A stretch of 64,000 bases of DNA, taken from Bacillus pumilus (GTDB lineage: Bacteria > Bacillota > Bacilli > Bacillales > Bacillaceae). The stretch covers positions 2,790,001-2,854,000 of the forward strand of contig NZ_CP027116.1 in NCBI RefSeq assembly GCF_003431975.1. Direction: 5' to 3'. The translations under genes and the position numbers were made by a program. Below the pieces are notes generated by a model, which ran no database searches, was not told the DNA's origin, and saw only the letters and a list, made by a program, of their open reading frames with translations. Numbering within the stretch: position 1 is the first letter of the stretch; every line of letters starts with the position of its first letter. Positions 1-8,845 of the stretch are shown piece after piece.

Positions 1-381
1 AAACGTTGGCTCAAGAAGTTTTACTGTTTCAACGATTTTGTCTACATCGTTTGTCGCAAGCGCGATTGGGAAGGCATCTACGCCAGCGAAGCTTTTGAAT
101 AATACAGCTTTTCCTTCCATGACTGGAAGAGATGCTTCTGCACCAATATTTCCAAGCCCTAAAACAGCACTTCCGTCTGTGACAACAGCGACCATATTGC
201 CTTTCATTGTATAATCATACACTTTGCTTGTGTCGTCATAAATATCTTTACATGGTTCTGCTACACCAGGTGAGTAAGCCAAGCTCAAGTCTTTGGCATT
301 TTTCACTTGTACTTTTGATTTCGACTCAAGTTTGCCCTGATTCTCTTTGTGCATATGTAATGCTTCTTCTCTTAATGACAT
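1..381 (-). CDS. ytsJ: NAD(P)-dependent malic enzyme, N-terminal part (cut by window edge)
   Basis: Oxidatively decarboxylates malate to pyruvate in the cytosol. Only the first 127 residues are present; the gene runs off the left edge. The start ATG at 381 follows a good GAAGGAG ribosome site. The fragment contains the malic-enzyme signature AYSPGVAEPCKDI near residue 35 and a GNMVAVVTDGSAVLGLGNIG stretch typical of the N-terminal catalytic lobe. In B. subtilis ytsJ lies next to dnaE on the same strand, as here. Assignment to YtsJ rather than a paralogue (MaeA, MalS, MleA) rests on this position and the lack of an N-terminal extension. Confidence 0.88.
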   Translation of the reverse strand, partial: MSLREEALHMHKENQGKLESKSKVQVKNAKDLSLAYSPGVAEPCKDIYDDTSKVYDYTMKGNMVAVVTDGSAVLGLGNIGAEASLPVMEGKAVLFKSFAGVDAFPIALATNDVDKIVETVKLLEPTF

Positions 382-522
382 GTGATGAACACTCCTTCAA
401 GTGGAAAATGATTTAATGAATTGCTAAGTTGATAAGCACATACTGGCAGTTTTAAATACACAGAATCTTTAAAATGATAACACAATAGGTAAATTTGTAA
501 AACATATTTAGACGATTTGTCA

Positions 523-3500
523 TCATTTAATCACAACATTTTGGTCACCGAGCAGCTCTTTTAATTGGAAAATCACTGCATGATCTGCATGAACTTTGTA
601 TGCATCTGGGAGTCTCACTGTCTTTTTCTGCTTCGCATAATACAAATAGACATCCGCTTCTCCGCTATGCATCGAGATCACTCGTTTTACTTGCTCTAAC
701 AGCTCCTGCGTATGGTTTTCTTCTTTTACCCGAATGTAGACAGACTCTTTTCTTTTTGTGCCCATCTCTTCAAGCAGAACGGCTTCTTGCACGATGATTT
801 GGCTGCTGTCATTTCTGACATCTATTCTGCCTTCAACATAAAGCATGGCGCCCTCCTCAAGTAAGGGGGACAGCTTTCTAAATTGCTCTGGAAAGACGAC
901 GCCTTCCATTTCTCCCGTTTCATCCCCAAATGTGACAAATGCCATCGATTGACCATTTTTTGTTCGAATCGATTTCACTTTTGTCAAAAGACCACCCATT
1001 GAGACATTTCGCTTTATATAGGAAGAAAGCCTGATGATATCCACTGCACCATTCTCTCTTAAGCGATCTCGGTACGCTTGTACAGGATGATTTGATAAAT
1101 ATAGTCCAAGTGCCTCTTTTTCAAATTGCAGGAGATCGACAAGCGGCAATTCTTCTATCTCCGCATATTTTGGCTTAATGGAGAAGGTTGTATCCCCCAG
1201 AAAGTCGAGCTGATCATCTGGATTTAAAAATGACACGTGGTCTAATGCAATATCTATTGATGCCAATAACGAAGCACGATTTGGATAAAGCTCATCCATC
1301 GCCCCTGAAAAAATGAGCGCTTCAATCGTTTTTCTGTTTACACTCTTTGGTGAAACTCTTGCGCAAAAATCAAATAAATCTTCAAACGGCTTTTCCTGTC
1401 TTGCCCTGTATATATCCTTTACAGCTGACACTCCGACATTTTTAATCGCTCTTAAGCTGTAGCGGATCTCCCCTTTTTCAACCGTAAATGGAAATTCACT
1501 CTTATTAATAGAAGGCTTCAACACAGATATCCCTTTTTCCTTTGCCTCATAGAAATATTGAGCGACTTTGTCTTCATTTCCAATCACACTCGTTAAAAGT
1601 CCGCACATAAAATATAACGGATAATGCGCTTTTAAATAAGCAAGCTGAAAGCCAATCATGCTATATGCAACAGCATGGCTTCTATTAAAACCATAGTTTG
1701 CAAATTTGACGATTAAGTCATAAACGTCATTTGCAATGTTAACAGGATACTCCTTTTTTAGGCATCCTTCAACAAAATGGCTTCTCTCTTCATCAAGGAC
1801 CTTTTTATCCTTCTTTGAAACAGCTCTTCTTAATAGATCGGCCTCACCTAGCTGAAAACCAGCCATCTTCGCTGCAATCAGCATGATTTGCTCCTGATAG
1901 ACGATAACCCCATATGTGTCCTTTAAAATGTCATACAAATCAGGATGCGGGTAAGAAACCTTAACTCTGCCATGCTTTCGGTCGATGAAAAGCGGGATAT
2001 TCTCCATTGGACCTGGGCGATAGAGGGCATTGACCGCCACAATGTCTTCTAAACTAGACGGCTTCAGACGTCTCAGCACTTGACGCATTCCTTGTGATTC
2101 TAGCTGGAAAATCCCTGTTGTATCTCCTGCTGATAACAGTTCAAACGTTTTTTGATCTTCATATGAAATGTCACTAAAGTTAATGTGGACGTTTTCCTGT
2201 CTTTCAATCTGGTTTTTAATGGATTCAATTAAGGTTAAGTTTCTAAGTCCTAAGAAATCCATCTTTAAAAGTCCGAGATCTTCTAAGTAATTCATGGCGT
2301 ACTGCGTTAAATACACACCATCATGGCCGTCTTGAATGGGAACGACCTCTGTTAGCGGCTCCTCGCTTAGTACAACGCCGGCTGCATGTGTCGATGTATG
2401 TCTTGGCAAGCCTTCTACCTTTAAAGCGGTTTGAAAGACCTGCCGGAGCTCTTCAGATTGCTGGAGCATTGTTTTTAATTCAGGCGATGCAGTCACTGCT
2501 TCTTTCAGCGTCGTTCCTGGCTTTGATGGAATCAGCTTTGCAAGACGGTCTGCTGCCTTTGAATCAATTCCCATTACACGTCCAACATCTCTTAAAGCAG
2601 CCTTTGCTGCAAGTGTTCCAAACGTGACAATTTGCGCCACATGCATATCTCCGTATTTGTCTTTTACATAAGAGATGATTTCATCTCTTCTTGTGTCTGG
2701 GAAATCAATATCAATATCCGGCATACTGATTCGCTCAGGATTTAAAAAACGCTCAAATAACAGACCGTGACGAAGGGGATCAACATCTGTAATAAACAGA
2801 ACGTAGGCAACAAGTGACCCTGCTGCCGATCCCCTTCCTGGTCCTGTAACAATGCCTTGGTCGTGCGCATACTTCATAAAATCCCACACGATGAGAAAAT
2901 AATCACTGAAATTCATCTTTTGGATAATGCTCAGTTCATACTCAAGTCTTTTTACATACGCGTCATTTGAAGCAATCTTCCTTTGCTTCATTCCTTCTGT
3001 GCACACCTTGCGTAAAAACTGATCTGCAGTTGATTGATCAGGAGTCGGGTAGGATGGGAGTTTTGTCTGCCCAAGATTTAAATCTACTTCACAGCGGTCT
3101 GCGATCTCCACCGTTCTTGTCAGCAGCTCCGCATCTTCCGCATACCATTCCTTCATTTCTTCGAAGGTTCTGAAATGCTTTTCTCCTTTGTCTTCCTCAA
3201 TCTCTGAGAGCTTCTGCCCTGCTTTAATGGCTTTTAAACACGTATAGGCCGTTTGATCTTCCAGGTTGATGTAATGGACATCCCCTGTCGCAACAAGTGG
3301 GATCTCCACGCTTTTTGAGATGTCCCTAAGTTTACCGGTCAGCGATTCGTCTTGCTGAAATGGCTGAAGCGCGATATACACGTGTCCCTCACCGAAAATT
3401 TGTTTCAATTGTTTCGCTGCATCTTGCGCTTCTTCTAGCTGATCATGCTGAAGCAGCGTTTCAATGTAACCGGAAACGCCTGGGGTGATGGCAATAAGTC

Positions 3501-3858
3501 CGCGGTGATAGCTTTTCAGCCATTTTTCTTTCAGTCCCGCTTTTGATTTTGATTTCAGCACACTGCTGATTTTGATCAAGTTTTGGTAGCCTTCATTGTT
3601 TTTCGCAAGGAGCACTAAGGGATAAGCCTCTGTCTCTTGTTCATCTATGAAGACAGAAGCTGTTAAACCGATGACCGGCTTGATGCCATGTTTTTTACAT
3701 TCCTTATAAAATTCAACCGTTCCATACATCACATGGTCATCGGTAAGAGCGAGCGCCTTGCAGCCAAGTTCTTTCGCTTTCAGCACGAGCTCCTTTACTT
3801 TTGCTGCACTGCTTAATAAGCTGTATCCACTGTGGACCTGAAGATGAACATAAGACAT
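523..3858 (-). CDS. dnaE: DNA polymerase III alpha subunit DnaE
   Basis: Replicative C-family polymerase. In Bacillus it extends RNA primers, mainly on the lagging strand, before handing over to PolC. At 1111 residues it matches the family length. The order is an N-terminal PHP domain (HLQVHSGYSLL at the start, ALTDDHVMYG near residue 40), the palm with catalytic aspartates in MPDIDIDFPDTRR near residue 375, the GPGRGSAAGSLVAYVL loop just before it, the tandem helix-hairpin-helix region, and a C-terminal OB-fold (MGGLLTKVKSIRTKNG). It has no 3'-5' exonuclease insert, so it is DnaE and not PolC. It is transcribed away from ytrH. Several PHP metal ligands look substituted (TDDH rather than TDHG), as is common in DnaE proteins. 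Confidence 0.97.
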   Translation of the reverse strand: MSYVHLQVHSGYSLLSSAAKVKELVLKAKELGCKALALTDDHVMYGTVEFYKECKKHGIKPVIGLTASVFIDEQETEAYPLVLLAKNNEGYQNLIKISSVLKSKSKAGLKEKWLKSYHRGLIAITPGVSGYIETLLQHDQLEEAQDAAKQLKQIFGEGHVYIALQPFQQDESLTGKLRDISKSVEIPLVATGDVHYINLEDQTAYTCLKAIKAGQKLSEIEEDKGEKHFRTFEEMKEWYAEDAELLTRTVEIADRCEVDLNLGQTKLPSYPTPDQSTADQFLRKVCTEGMKQRKIASNDAYVKRLEYELSIIQKMNFSDYFLIVWDFMKYAHDQGIVTGPGRGSAAGSLVAYVLFITDVDPLRHGLLFERFLNPERISMPDIDIDFPDTRRDEIISYVKDKYGDMHVAQIVTFGTLAAKAALRDVGRVMGIDSKAADRLAKLIPSKPGTTLKEAVTASPELKTMLQQSEELRQVFQTALKVEGLPRHTSTHAAGVVLSEEPLTEVVPIQDGHDGVYLTQYAMNYLEDLGLLKMDFLGLRNLTLIESIKNQIERQENVHINFSDISYEDQKTFELLSAGDTTGIFQLESQGMRQVLRRLKPSSLEDIVAVNALYRPGPMENIPLFIDRKHGRVKVSYPHPDLYDILKDTYGVIVYQEQIMLIAAKMAGFQLGEADLLRRAVSKKDKKVLDEERSHFVEGCLKKEYPVNIANDVYDLIVKFANYGFNRSHAVAYSMIGFQLAYLKAHYPLYFMCGLLTSVIGNEDKVAQYFYEAKEKGISVLKPSINKSEFPFTVEKGEIRYSLRAIKNVGVSAVKDIYRARQEKPFEDLFDFCARVSPKSVNRKTIEALIFSGAMDELYPNRASLLASIDIALDHVSFLNPDDQLDFLGDTTFSIKPKYAEIEELPLVDLLQFEKEALGLYLSNHPVQAYRDRLRENGAVDIIRLSSYIKRNVSMGGLLTKVKSIRTKNGQSMAFVTFGDETGEMEGVVFPEQFRKLSPLLEEGAMLYVEGRIDVRNDSSQIIVQEAVLLEEMGTKRKESVYIRVKEENHTQELLEQVKRVISMHSGEADVYLYYAKQKKTVRLPDAYKVHADHAVIFQLKELLGDQNVVIK

Positions 3859-3944
3859 GCTAATCCACTCCTTTCGTCTAAAGTCATTCTTTCATTATAA
3901 AACGCGATGCGATGAGAAACAAATGTTCTTTCTTTTCTCTCTGT

Positions 3945-3973
3945 TCATACTTGTCCCGCACGCACCATATATT
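3945..3973 (+). promoter_or_regulatory. Candidate SigE promoter of ytrHI
   Basis: TCATACT at 3945-3951, a 14-base spacer, then CATATATT at 3966-3973. This fits the mother-cell SigE pattern (kmATATT, 13-15 bases, CATACAnT) with one mismatch in each element. The B. subtilis ytrHI pair is SigE-dependent. The short distance to the gene supports ATG 3995 rather than GTG 3986 as the ytrH start. Confidence 0.65.
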
Positions 3974-3994
3974 GAATAGAGTGAGGTGGACAAA

Positions 3995-4336
3995 ATGGAT
4001 GTGAAGGAAGCTTTTATTCCAAATTTTATCAGCTGTTATTTTATTGCGCTTGGAGTCATTTTGGGTGGTGCCATTATCGGCGGTGTTGGTGCTTATTTAT
4101 CAGGTCAGCCGCCTTTATCCATTATTACGAGTCTTGCCAACCGTTTAAAGATTTGGGCGCTTGTCGCAGCCATCGGGGGAACGTTTGATGCTGTTTATAG
4201 CTTTGAACGAGGCATTTTCGAGGGAAACACCCGTGATATTTTCAAGCAGATTTTATTAATTGTCTCTGCCATGGGCGGTGCGCAAACGGGTTATCTCATT
4301 ATCACGTGGCTCACACAGGAGCATGTGTCATCATGA
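3995..4336 (+). CDS. ytrH: Sporulation membrane protein YtrH
   Basis: Small integral membrane protein of 113 residues, required for normal sporulation in B. subtilis and made in the mother cell. The exact biochemical role is unknown. It has a hydrophobic glycine-rich segment near residues 13-35 (LGVILGGAIIGGVGAYLSG) and a second one near the C-terminus. I chose ATG 3995 because GAGGTGG sits 5-6 bases upstream. An in-frame GTG at 3986 would add three residues but lies inside that ribosome site. It overlaps ytrI by four bases (ATGA), so the two are translationally coupled. Confidence 0.9.
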   Translation: MDVKEAFIPNFISCYFIALGVILGGAIIGGVGAYLSGQPPLSIITSLANRLKIWALVAAIGGTFDAVYSFERGIFEGNTRDIFKQILLIVSAMGGAQTGYLIITWLTQEHVSS

Positions 4337-4836
4337 GGGTGCCGGAGCTTTACAAACGTCCAGGCTGGCAGCGTTTTTTTGCGGGGATGATGTTTGGTGC
4401 GATTGTGAGCTGGCTCATTTTCCTCTTTACATACGGAACCTTTCAGGAAAAGCAGGTGACACTGCTGAGAAGCCAGCAGCACCATATGGACAGTCTGAAA
4501 GAACAAATCACACTCTATCGGGAAGATTTGCATAAGTTAAATGAGGATAATAAGAAGCGGCTGCTGATCCAAAGCGTAGATGTCCATCTCGTCAATCGTG
4601 AGCAGTATAAAATCCCAGAGCCAGACACGCTAAAATTTGAAGATCAGGTCAAGGAGGATATCTCAGAGGTCATTACAAAGGATATTGAAAGTGTCTATAA
4701 AACAAAGGAATTATTAAAACGCACGGTCGAAAACAAAGAATATACCATTCGGGAAAAGGCATACCGCGCCAAAGTGACAGAGCTGACGATTTATACGAAG
4801 CTCTCACTTGAAGTGCGCATTTCATTTGCTGAATAA
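4333..4836 (+). CDS. ytrI: Sporulation membrane protein YtrI
   Basis: A 167-residue single-pass membrane protein, partner of YtrH in a SigE-type mother-cell operon. The N-terminus is MRVPELYKRPGWQRFFAG, then a transmembrane helix near residues 17-37, then a coiled-coil stretch near 40-75 rich in Gln, Glu and Lys, and a soluble C-terminal domain. This arrangement and length match B. subtilis YtrI, whose loss impairs sporulation. The start is the ATG overlapping the ytrH stop; a longer in-frame reading from 4306 lies inside ytrH and lacks a ribosome site. Confidence 0.88.
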   Translation: MRVPELYKRPGWQRFFAGMMFGAIVSWLIFLFTYGTFQEKQVTLLRSQQHHMDSLKEQITLYREDLHKLNEDNKKRLLIQSVDVHLVNREQYKIPEPDTLKFEDQVKEDISEVITKDIESVYKTKELLKRTVENKEYTIREKAYRAKVTELTIYTKLSLEVRISFAE

Positions 4837-4945
4837 ATGATCATGTGGAATTTTTATGAATTTCTGCCCTCAATGATCGCTTTTCCCCCTTAATTTTTAT
4901 ACACTAAAAGTAGAACGAGATCTGAAAAAGAAAGAGGTGAGGACA

Positions 4946-5131
4946 ATGGAGGTTTATAGCTATCGTCAAATGGCAAGAGACAAAGCAAGCCGGATCAAAG
5001 ACGGCATGTGCGCTTATGCTGAGACAGAAATGATGGCTCATTTAATTAAAAAAGAATTAAAGCATCAAAATCTCCAAGCCTATGAAGATTCAACTGACAT
5101 CGGCTGCTGGTTTATCCCTGTATGCAAGTAA
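4946..5131 (+). CDS. ytzJ: Small conserved Bacillus protein, YtzJ-like
   Basis: A 61-residue soluble protein of unknown function. The start ATG follows AAAGAGGTGAGG; an in-frame GTG at 4937 overlaps that ribosome site. The sequence is basic in the middle (LIKKELKHQ) and ends in DIGCWFIPVCK with two cysteines. Position between ytrI and nrnA corresponds to ytzJ of B. subtilis, and I name it on that basis. No known domain is visible. Confidence 0.7.
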   Translation: MEVYSYRQMARDKASRIKDGMCAYAETEMMAHLIKKELKHQNLQAYEDSTDIGCWFIPVCK

Positions 5132-5145
5132 CCCTTTTCTCCATG

Positions 5146-5184
5146 ACAAAAAAAGAGAGAGGGGACTTGAAGCCCCCTCTCTCA
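5146..5184 (-). terminator. Terminator of nrnA
   Basis: Read on the minus strand, a 10-bp GC-rich stem (GAGAGAGGGG pairing with CCCCTCTCTC) overlaps the nrnA stop and is followed by seven Ts. On the plus strand no T-run follows, so it serves nrnA only. Confidence 0.85.
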
Positions 5185-6123
5185 TGATGATGATTTACAT
5201 ACTTCTTCTAAATCACGCAAAATCTCATCTGCCACGGCCCAATCATAAATAGACGCACCAGCTGCAAGCGGGTGGCCGCCGCCATGATATTTTTTCGCAA
5301 TGGTATTAATGACGACGCCTTTCGAACGGAATCTCACACGAATCTGATCATTTTCTTCCACAAAAAAGACCCATGCCTTAATCCCTGCAATATTCCCAAG
5401 TGTTCCAACAAGCTGTGAGGCTTGCTGCGCTGTCGTTTGGAACGATTCCAAAATATCCTGCTTAATGAATACAGAAGCGACTCCATTCTCTGACAAAGAA
5501 ATATGTTGAAAAATATAGCCATTTAATTTCACGACATTCAGATCCGTCTCATACAATTGATTGAAAAGGTCTGAAGATGAAAATGGATATTCAATCAGTT
5601 CCCCAGCATATTTGAGCGTCTTTTTCGTCGTGTTTGGGAAAAGGAAGCGGCCTGTGTCTCCTACAATGCCGGCATAAATAAGTTCTGCCGCCTTTGTATT
5701 CAGCTGATATCCTTCTTCTTTCCCCTCTAAATACAATTCATAAATCATTTCGCTCACAGAGCTTGCCTCTGTATCCACCCAAAGCAAATCACCATAAGGA
5801 TCTTCATTTGGATGATGGTCAATTTTCATCAGCTTATCACCCATTGAATAGCGCTGATCGTCAATTCTTGCTTGGTTGGCTGTATCGCAGACAATGACAA
5901 GGGCATCTTTGTACACGTCATCCGGCACTTCATCAAGTTCATATAAAAATGAAAGGGATGGCTCCGGGGTTCCTGTCGCATAAATATTTTTTTCTGGATA
6001 GGTCGCACGCAAGATTTCCGTAAGGCCGCACTGCGATCCATACGCATCTGGATCTGGTCTTACATGTCTATGAATGATGATGGTGTCATATAATGATATG
6101 GTTCTAATCAGTTCTTTTTTCAT
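5182..6123 (-). CDS. nrnA: NanoRNase / 3'-phosphoadenosine-5'-phosphate phosphatase NrnA
   Basis: DHH/DHHA1-family phosphoesterase of 313 residues that degrades 2-5 nt RNAs (nanoRNA) and hydrolyses pAp to AMP, a combined Orn/CysQ role. Visible motifs are HRHVRPDPDAYGSQ near residue 18 (metal ligands), VCDTANQARID near 83, the DHH motif in KIDHHPNEDPYGD near 101, and the DHHA1 substrate motif GGGHPLAAGA near 280. ATG 6123 follows GAAGGAG. It is divergent from ytpI and followed by its own terminator. Confidence 0.95.
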   Translation of the reverse strand: MKKELIRTISLYDTIIIHRHVRPDPDAYGSQCGLTEILRATYPEKNIYATGTPEPSLSFLYELDEVPDDVYKDALVIVCDTANQARIDDQRYSMGDKLMKIDHHPNEDPYGDLLWVDTEASSVSEMIYELYLEGKEEGYQLNTKAAELIYAGIVGDTGRFLFPNTTKKTLKYAGELIEYPFSSSDLFNQLYETDLNVVKLNGYIFQHISLSENGVASVFIKQDILESFQTTAQQASQLVGTLGNIAGIKAWVFFVEENDQIRVRFRSKGVVINTIAKKYHGGGHPLAAGASIYDWAVADEILRDLEEVCKSSS

Positions 6124-6270
6124 AAAAACTCCTTCTTATGCGATACTCTTTTTATTATTAAATCATAATCTATCCTGACGGAAAAGTGAGGAATAGACAA
6201 TTTATTCTAGTAAGCAAGCCTATTTACGTTTAAAATAGGGTTGTAACCAATTACAATGGAGGCTTGGCAC

Positions 6271-6573
6271 ATGCTAGTTTTGATTGTGTTTATTATTTGT
6301 TCTGCCATGTTTTATTTATACTACAAAGCAAAGAATGTCCGTACGAACCGTCCAGTCGAGAAGAAATTCTGGTCGGCGAAATCCAGTATGGCACTTGGGT
6401 GCTTTGTCCTGCTCTTCGGTGTGAATCAATTATTTTTAAACCGCTCGTCACTCGCATTTGTCATTGGATTTATTTTTGTTGCTGTCGGTATTGGCAGTAC
6501 GTGGGCTGGATATAAAGCCTACAAGCATTACCTTCCGCTCTTTTTAAAGGAAGGCGAAAAAGATCACGCATAA
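6271..6573 (+). CDS. ytpI: Membrane protein YtpI
   Basis: A 100-residue membrane protein of unknown function, with three hydrophobic segments: residues 1-18 (MLVLIVFIICSAMFYLYY), 42-59 and 64-85. ATG 6271 was chosen because TGGAGG lies 8 bases upstream; the in-frame ATG at 6256 overlaps that site. It is a YtpI-family protein by position between nrnA and ytoI and by its fold pattern. It is transcribed alone and ends at a strong hairpin. Confidence 0.85.
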   Translation: MLVLIVFIICSAMFYLYYKAKNVRTNRPVEKKFWSAKSSMALGCFVLLFGVNQLFLNRSSLAFVIGFIFVAVGIGSTWAGYKAYKHYLPLFLKEGEKDHA

Positions 6574-6581
6574 TGAGAGAA

Positions 6582-6619
6582 GGGCTAAAATGATGGTTAT
6601 TTTAGCCCTTTGTCTTTTT
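6582..6619 (+). terminator. Terminator of ytpI
   Basis: Perfect 10-bp stem GGGCTAAAAT / ATTTTAGCCC with a 7-base loop, followed by TTTGTCTTTTT on the plus strand. It sits just before the convergent end of ytoI. Confidence 0.85.
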
Positions 6620-6626
6620 CAGCAGA

Positions 6627-7949
6627 TTATCCTCTCTCCATGAGCTGCACCATCAGCATCGCTTTACCGACGATATTCGATTGATGATAAACCTCCACTT
6701 CCAGCTTTCCAAACTTGCGGCCTACTTCTAAAATATTCGGCTTGATTTGTATCGTGGATTCCATTTGAACCGGTTTTAGGAAGTAGACAGAGAGACTTTC
6801 GACGATCAGTTCCCCTTTTTTATGAGATTTTAAGAAACGGTTGGCGGATTCAATTAAAATTTGCGTGAACACACCATATGAAATGTTTCCGAGCTGGTTT
6901 GTCATTTGTGGTGTGACCTCATATTGATACACGGCATCTGCCTTTGGTTTTTCTGTATCGGTCTCTTTAAACCCTCTTGAGACAACATCATCCAGTTTTT
7001 CTCCGACCTGCGGCTGCTTTTGAATCATTTGAAGCGCCTTCAGCACGTCCTGACGGCTGATCATCCCAATCAGTTTCGCATAATCATCGACAACTGGAAG
7101 CACCTCAATGCCTTCCCATACCATCATTTGGGCAGCAGAGGCAACAGAGGTTTTTCCAATGACTGTCAGCGGATTTTTCGTCATCACCTTTTCAATTGGT
7201 GTGGAGCGGTCATGCCCTGCGATATCCTTTGAAGTGAGAATGCCGTGAATCTTCATTTGGTCATCTGCGACCGGGAAGCGGCCGTGGCCAGTTTCATCAT
7301 TTTTTTCATACCATTTTTCAAGCTTATCTTCTGGTGATAAATACACCGTTCGTTCTATCGGTGTTAAAATATCTTCCACAAGTACGATCTCTTTTTTAAT
7401 TAATTGGTCATAAATGGCCCTGTTAATGAGCGCTGCTACGGTAAATGTGTCGTAGCTTGTTGATAAAATGGGCAGCTCAAGCTCATCTGCGAGCTGAATA
7501 ATCTCATCATCTGTTGAGAATCCACCCGTGACCAGCACAGCTGCTCCTGCCTCTAATGCTTGCCTGTGGGCATTGATTCGGTTTCCGACGATCAGCAGGT
7601 TGCCAGCTGCCGTATAGCGCATCATCGCATCAAGCTCCATCGCTCCGATGACAAATTTATTCAACGTTTTATGTAAACCTGCTCGTCCTCCAAGCACCTG
7701 CCCGTCAATGACATTGACCACTTCCGCATATGTGAGTTTTTCAATATTTTCTTTTTTCTTCTGTTCAATTCGAATGGTGCCGACTCGTTCAATCGTACTG
7801 ACGAATCCTTTATTTTCAGCATCTTTGATGGCCCGGTAAGCGGTCCCTTCACTCACTTTCATTTCTTTCGCAATACGCCGGACAGAGATTTTCTCTCCGA
7901 CATCTAATGAATCAATATACGATAAAATTTGTTCATGCTTTGTCGCCAA
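6627..7949 (-). CDS. ytoI: HTH-DRTGG-CBS-hotdog protein YtoI
   Basis: A 440-residue cytosolic protein with four parts: an N-terminal winged helix-turn-helix (about 1-62; VRRIAKEMKVSEGTAYRAIK), a DRTGG domain (about 75-190; AVLVTGGFSTDDEI), a pair of CBS repeats (about 200-310; MTKNPLTVIGKTSVASAA and LIGMISRQDVLKAL), and a C-terminal hotdog thioesterase-like domain (about 330-440). The role is unknown. The architecture suggests a transcription factor or enzyme sensing an adenine nucleotide and an acyl-CoA. The start is TTG with AAAGGGTGA upstream. B. subtilis YtoI has the same layout. Confidence 0.9.
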   Translation of the reverse strand: MATKHEQILSYIDSLDVGEKISVRRIAKEMKVSEGTAYRAIKDAENKGFVSTIERVGTIRIEQKKKENIEKLTYAEVVNVIDGQVLGGRAGLHKTLNKFVIGAMELDAMMRYTAAGNLLIVGNRINAHRQALEAGAAVLVTGGFSTDDEIIQLADELELPILSTSYDTFTVAALINRAIYDQLIKKEIVLVEDILTPIERTVYLSPEDKLEKWYEKNDETGHGRFPVADDQMKIHGILTSKDIAGHDRSTPIEKVMTKNPLTVIGKTSVASAAQMMVWEGIEVLPVVDDYAKLIGMISRQDVLKALQMIQKQPQVGEKLDDVVSRGFKETDTEKPKADAVYQYEVTPQMTNQLGNISYGVFTQILIESANRFLKSHKKGELIVESLSVYFLKPVQMESTIQIKPNILEVGRKFGKLEVEVYHQSNIVGKAMLMVQLMERG

Positions 7950-8053
7950 TCCCGTTCACCCTTTTTATTTTCAGCGTTTTCATCTATGTTTCATTATAAA
8001 GGCAGGAGGCTTTTAATAGCAATTTGTCTTTTTTCAGCACAATACTTGTAAAT

Positions 8054-8086
8054 AAAAAAAGCCGGCATTTGAGTGCCAGCTTTTTG
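8054..8086. terminator. Hairpin terminator downstream of ytkL
   Basis: Stem AAAAAGCTGGCA / TGCCGGCTTTTTTT read on the minus strand, lying just after the ytkL stop. A-runs on one side and T-runs on the other make it usable in both directions, but only ytkL ends here. Confidence 0.8.
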
Positions 8087-8095
8087 CTATGTTGA

Positions 8096-8779
8096 TTAAA
8101 TCTCGATCGATTCTCCGCTGTTTAACACATGGCCAACGCCGCCATGCAGGCTGTCTGCAAATGCATGCGGGTCCTGCTCAATCGGCGGGAATGTGCTATA
8201 GTGAATCGGAACGACTTGCTTAGCACGAAGCCATTCGGCTGCGATTCTTGCATCGTCCGGTCCCATCGTGAAATTATCACCGATTGGCAGGAAGGCAAGT
8301 TCAATATGATTCAGCTCACCGATCAGTTTCATATCTGAAAAGAGGGCAGTGTCTCCAGCATGATAAATCGTTTTACCTTCTGCGGTAAATAAAATACCTG
8401 ATGGCATCCCTGTATACGTAATCGTCTGCTTTTCCTCATCAATGAGTGCTGAACCGTGGAACGCTTGCGTAAGCTTGACTTTACCGAATTCAAATTCACG
8501 TCCGCCTCCAATAGAAAGCGGGTGCGTTTTTACCCCTTGCCAGCTTAAATAAGTGGCAAGTTCGAATGGCGCGACAATAAGCGCATCATTGTTTTTAGCG
8601 ATTTCAATGGTGTCACCGATATGATCTCCATGCCCGTGTGTGAGCAAAATGACATCCGCTTTGACATCTTGCGGCTTGATATCTGTGTGTTTATTTCCAT
8701 TTAAAAATGGATCAATCCAAATATGGTATCCGTTTGTTTCAATGTGTACGACTGAATGTCCGTGATATGTAGCTTTCAT
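8096..8779 (-). CDS. ytkL: Metal-dependent hydrolase YtkL (metallo-beta-lactamase fold)
   Basis: A 227-residue UPF0173-type hydrolase of the metallo-beta-lactamase superfamily, substrate unknown. The zinc motif is [11 protein letters not shown] near residue 48; further ligands are in YHAGDTALF near 147 and HYSTFP near 195. I take ATG 8779 ([11 protein letters not shown]), which has AAGGTGG upstream and gives the family length. The upstream 18-residue extension has no ribosome site near its ATG. The next gene upstream (ytkK) is on the same strand 66 bases away. Confidence 0.9.
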   Translation of the reverse strand: MKATYHGHSVVHIETNGYHIWIDPFLNGNKHTDIKPQDVKADVILLTHGHGDHIGDTIEIAKNNDALIVAPFELATYLSWQGVKTHPLSIGGGREFEFGKVKLTQAFHGSALIDEEKQTITYTGMPSGILFTAEGKTIYHAGDTALFSDMKLIGELNHIELAFLPIGDNFTMGPDDARIAAEWLRAKQVVPIHYSTFPPIEQDPHAFADSLHGGVGHVLNSGESIEI

Positions 8780-8845
8780 GTGAGTATATCCACCTTTCGA
8801 ATTTGATCTCATTTTATCTATTCCCTGTATCAAAACCTGAAAAAC

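Noticed and set aside
207..416. 69-residue plus-strand frame at the window start
   Set aside because: Shadow of the malic enzyme gene and its promoter region; no ribosome site.
4260..4535. 91-residue frame overlapping ytrH and ytrI
   Set aside because: Out of frame with both well-supported genes and without its own start signal.
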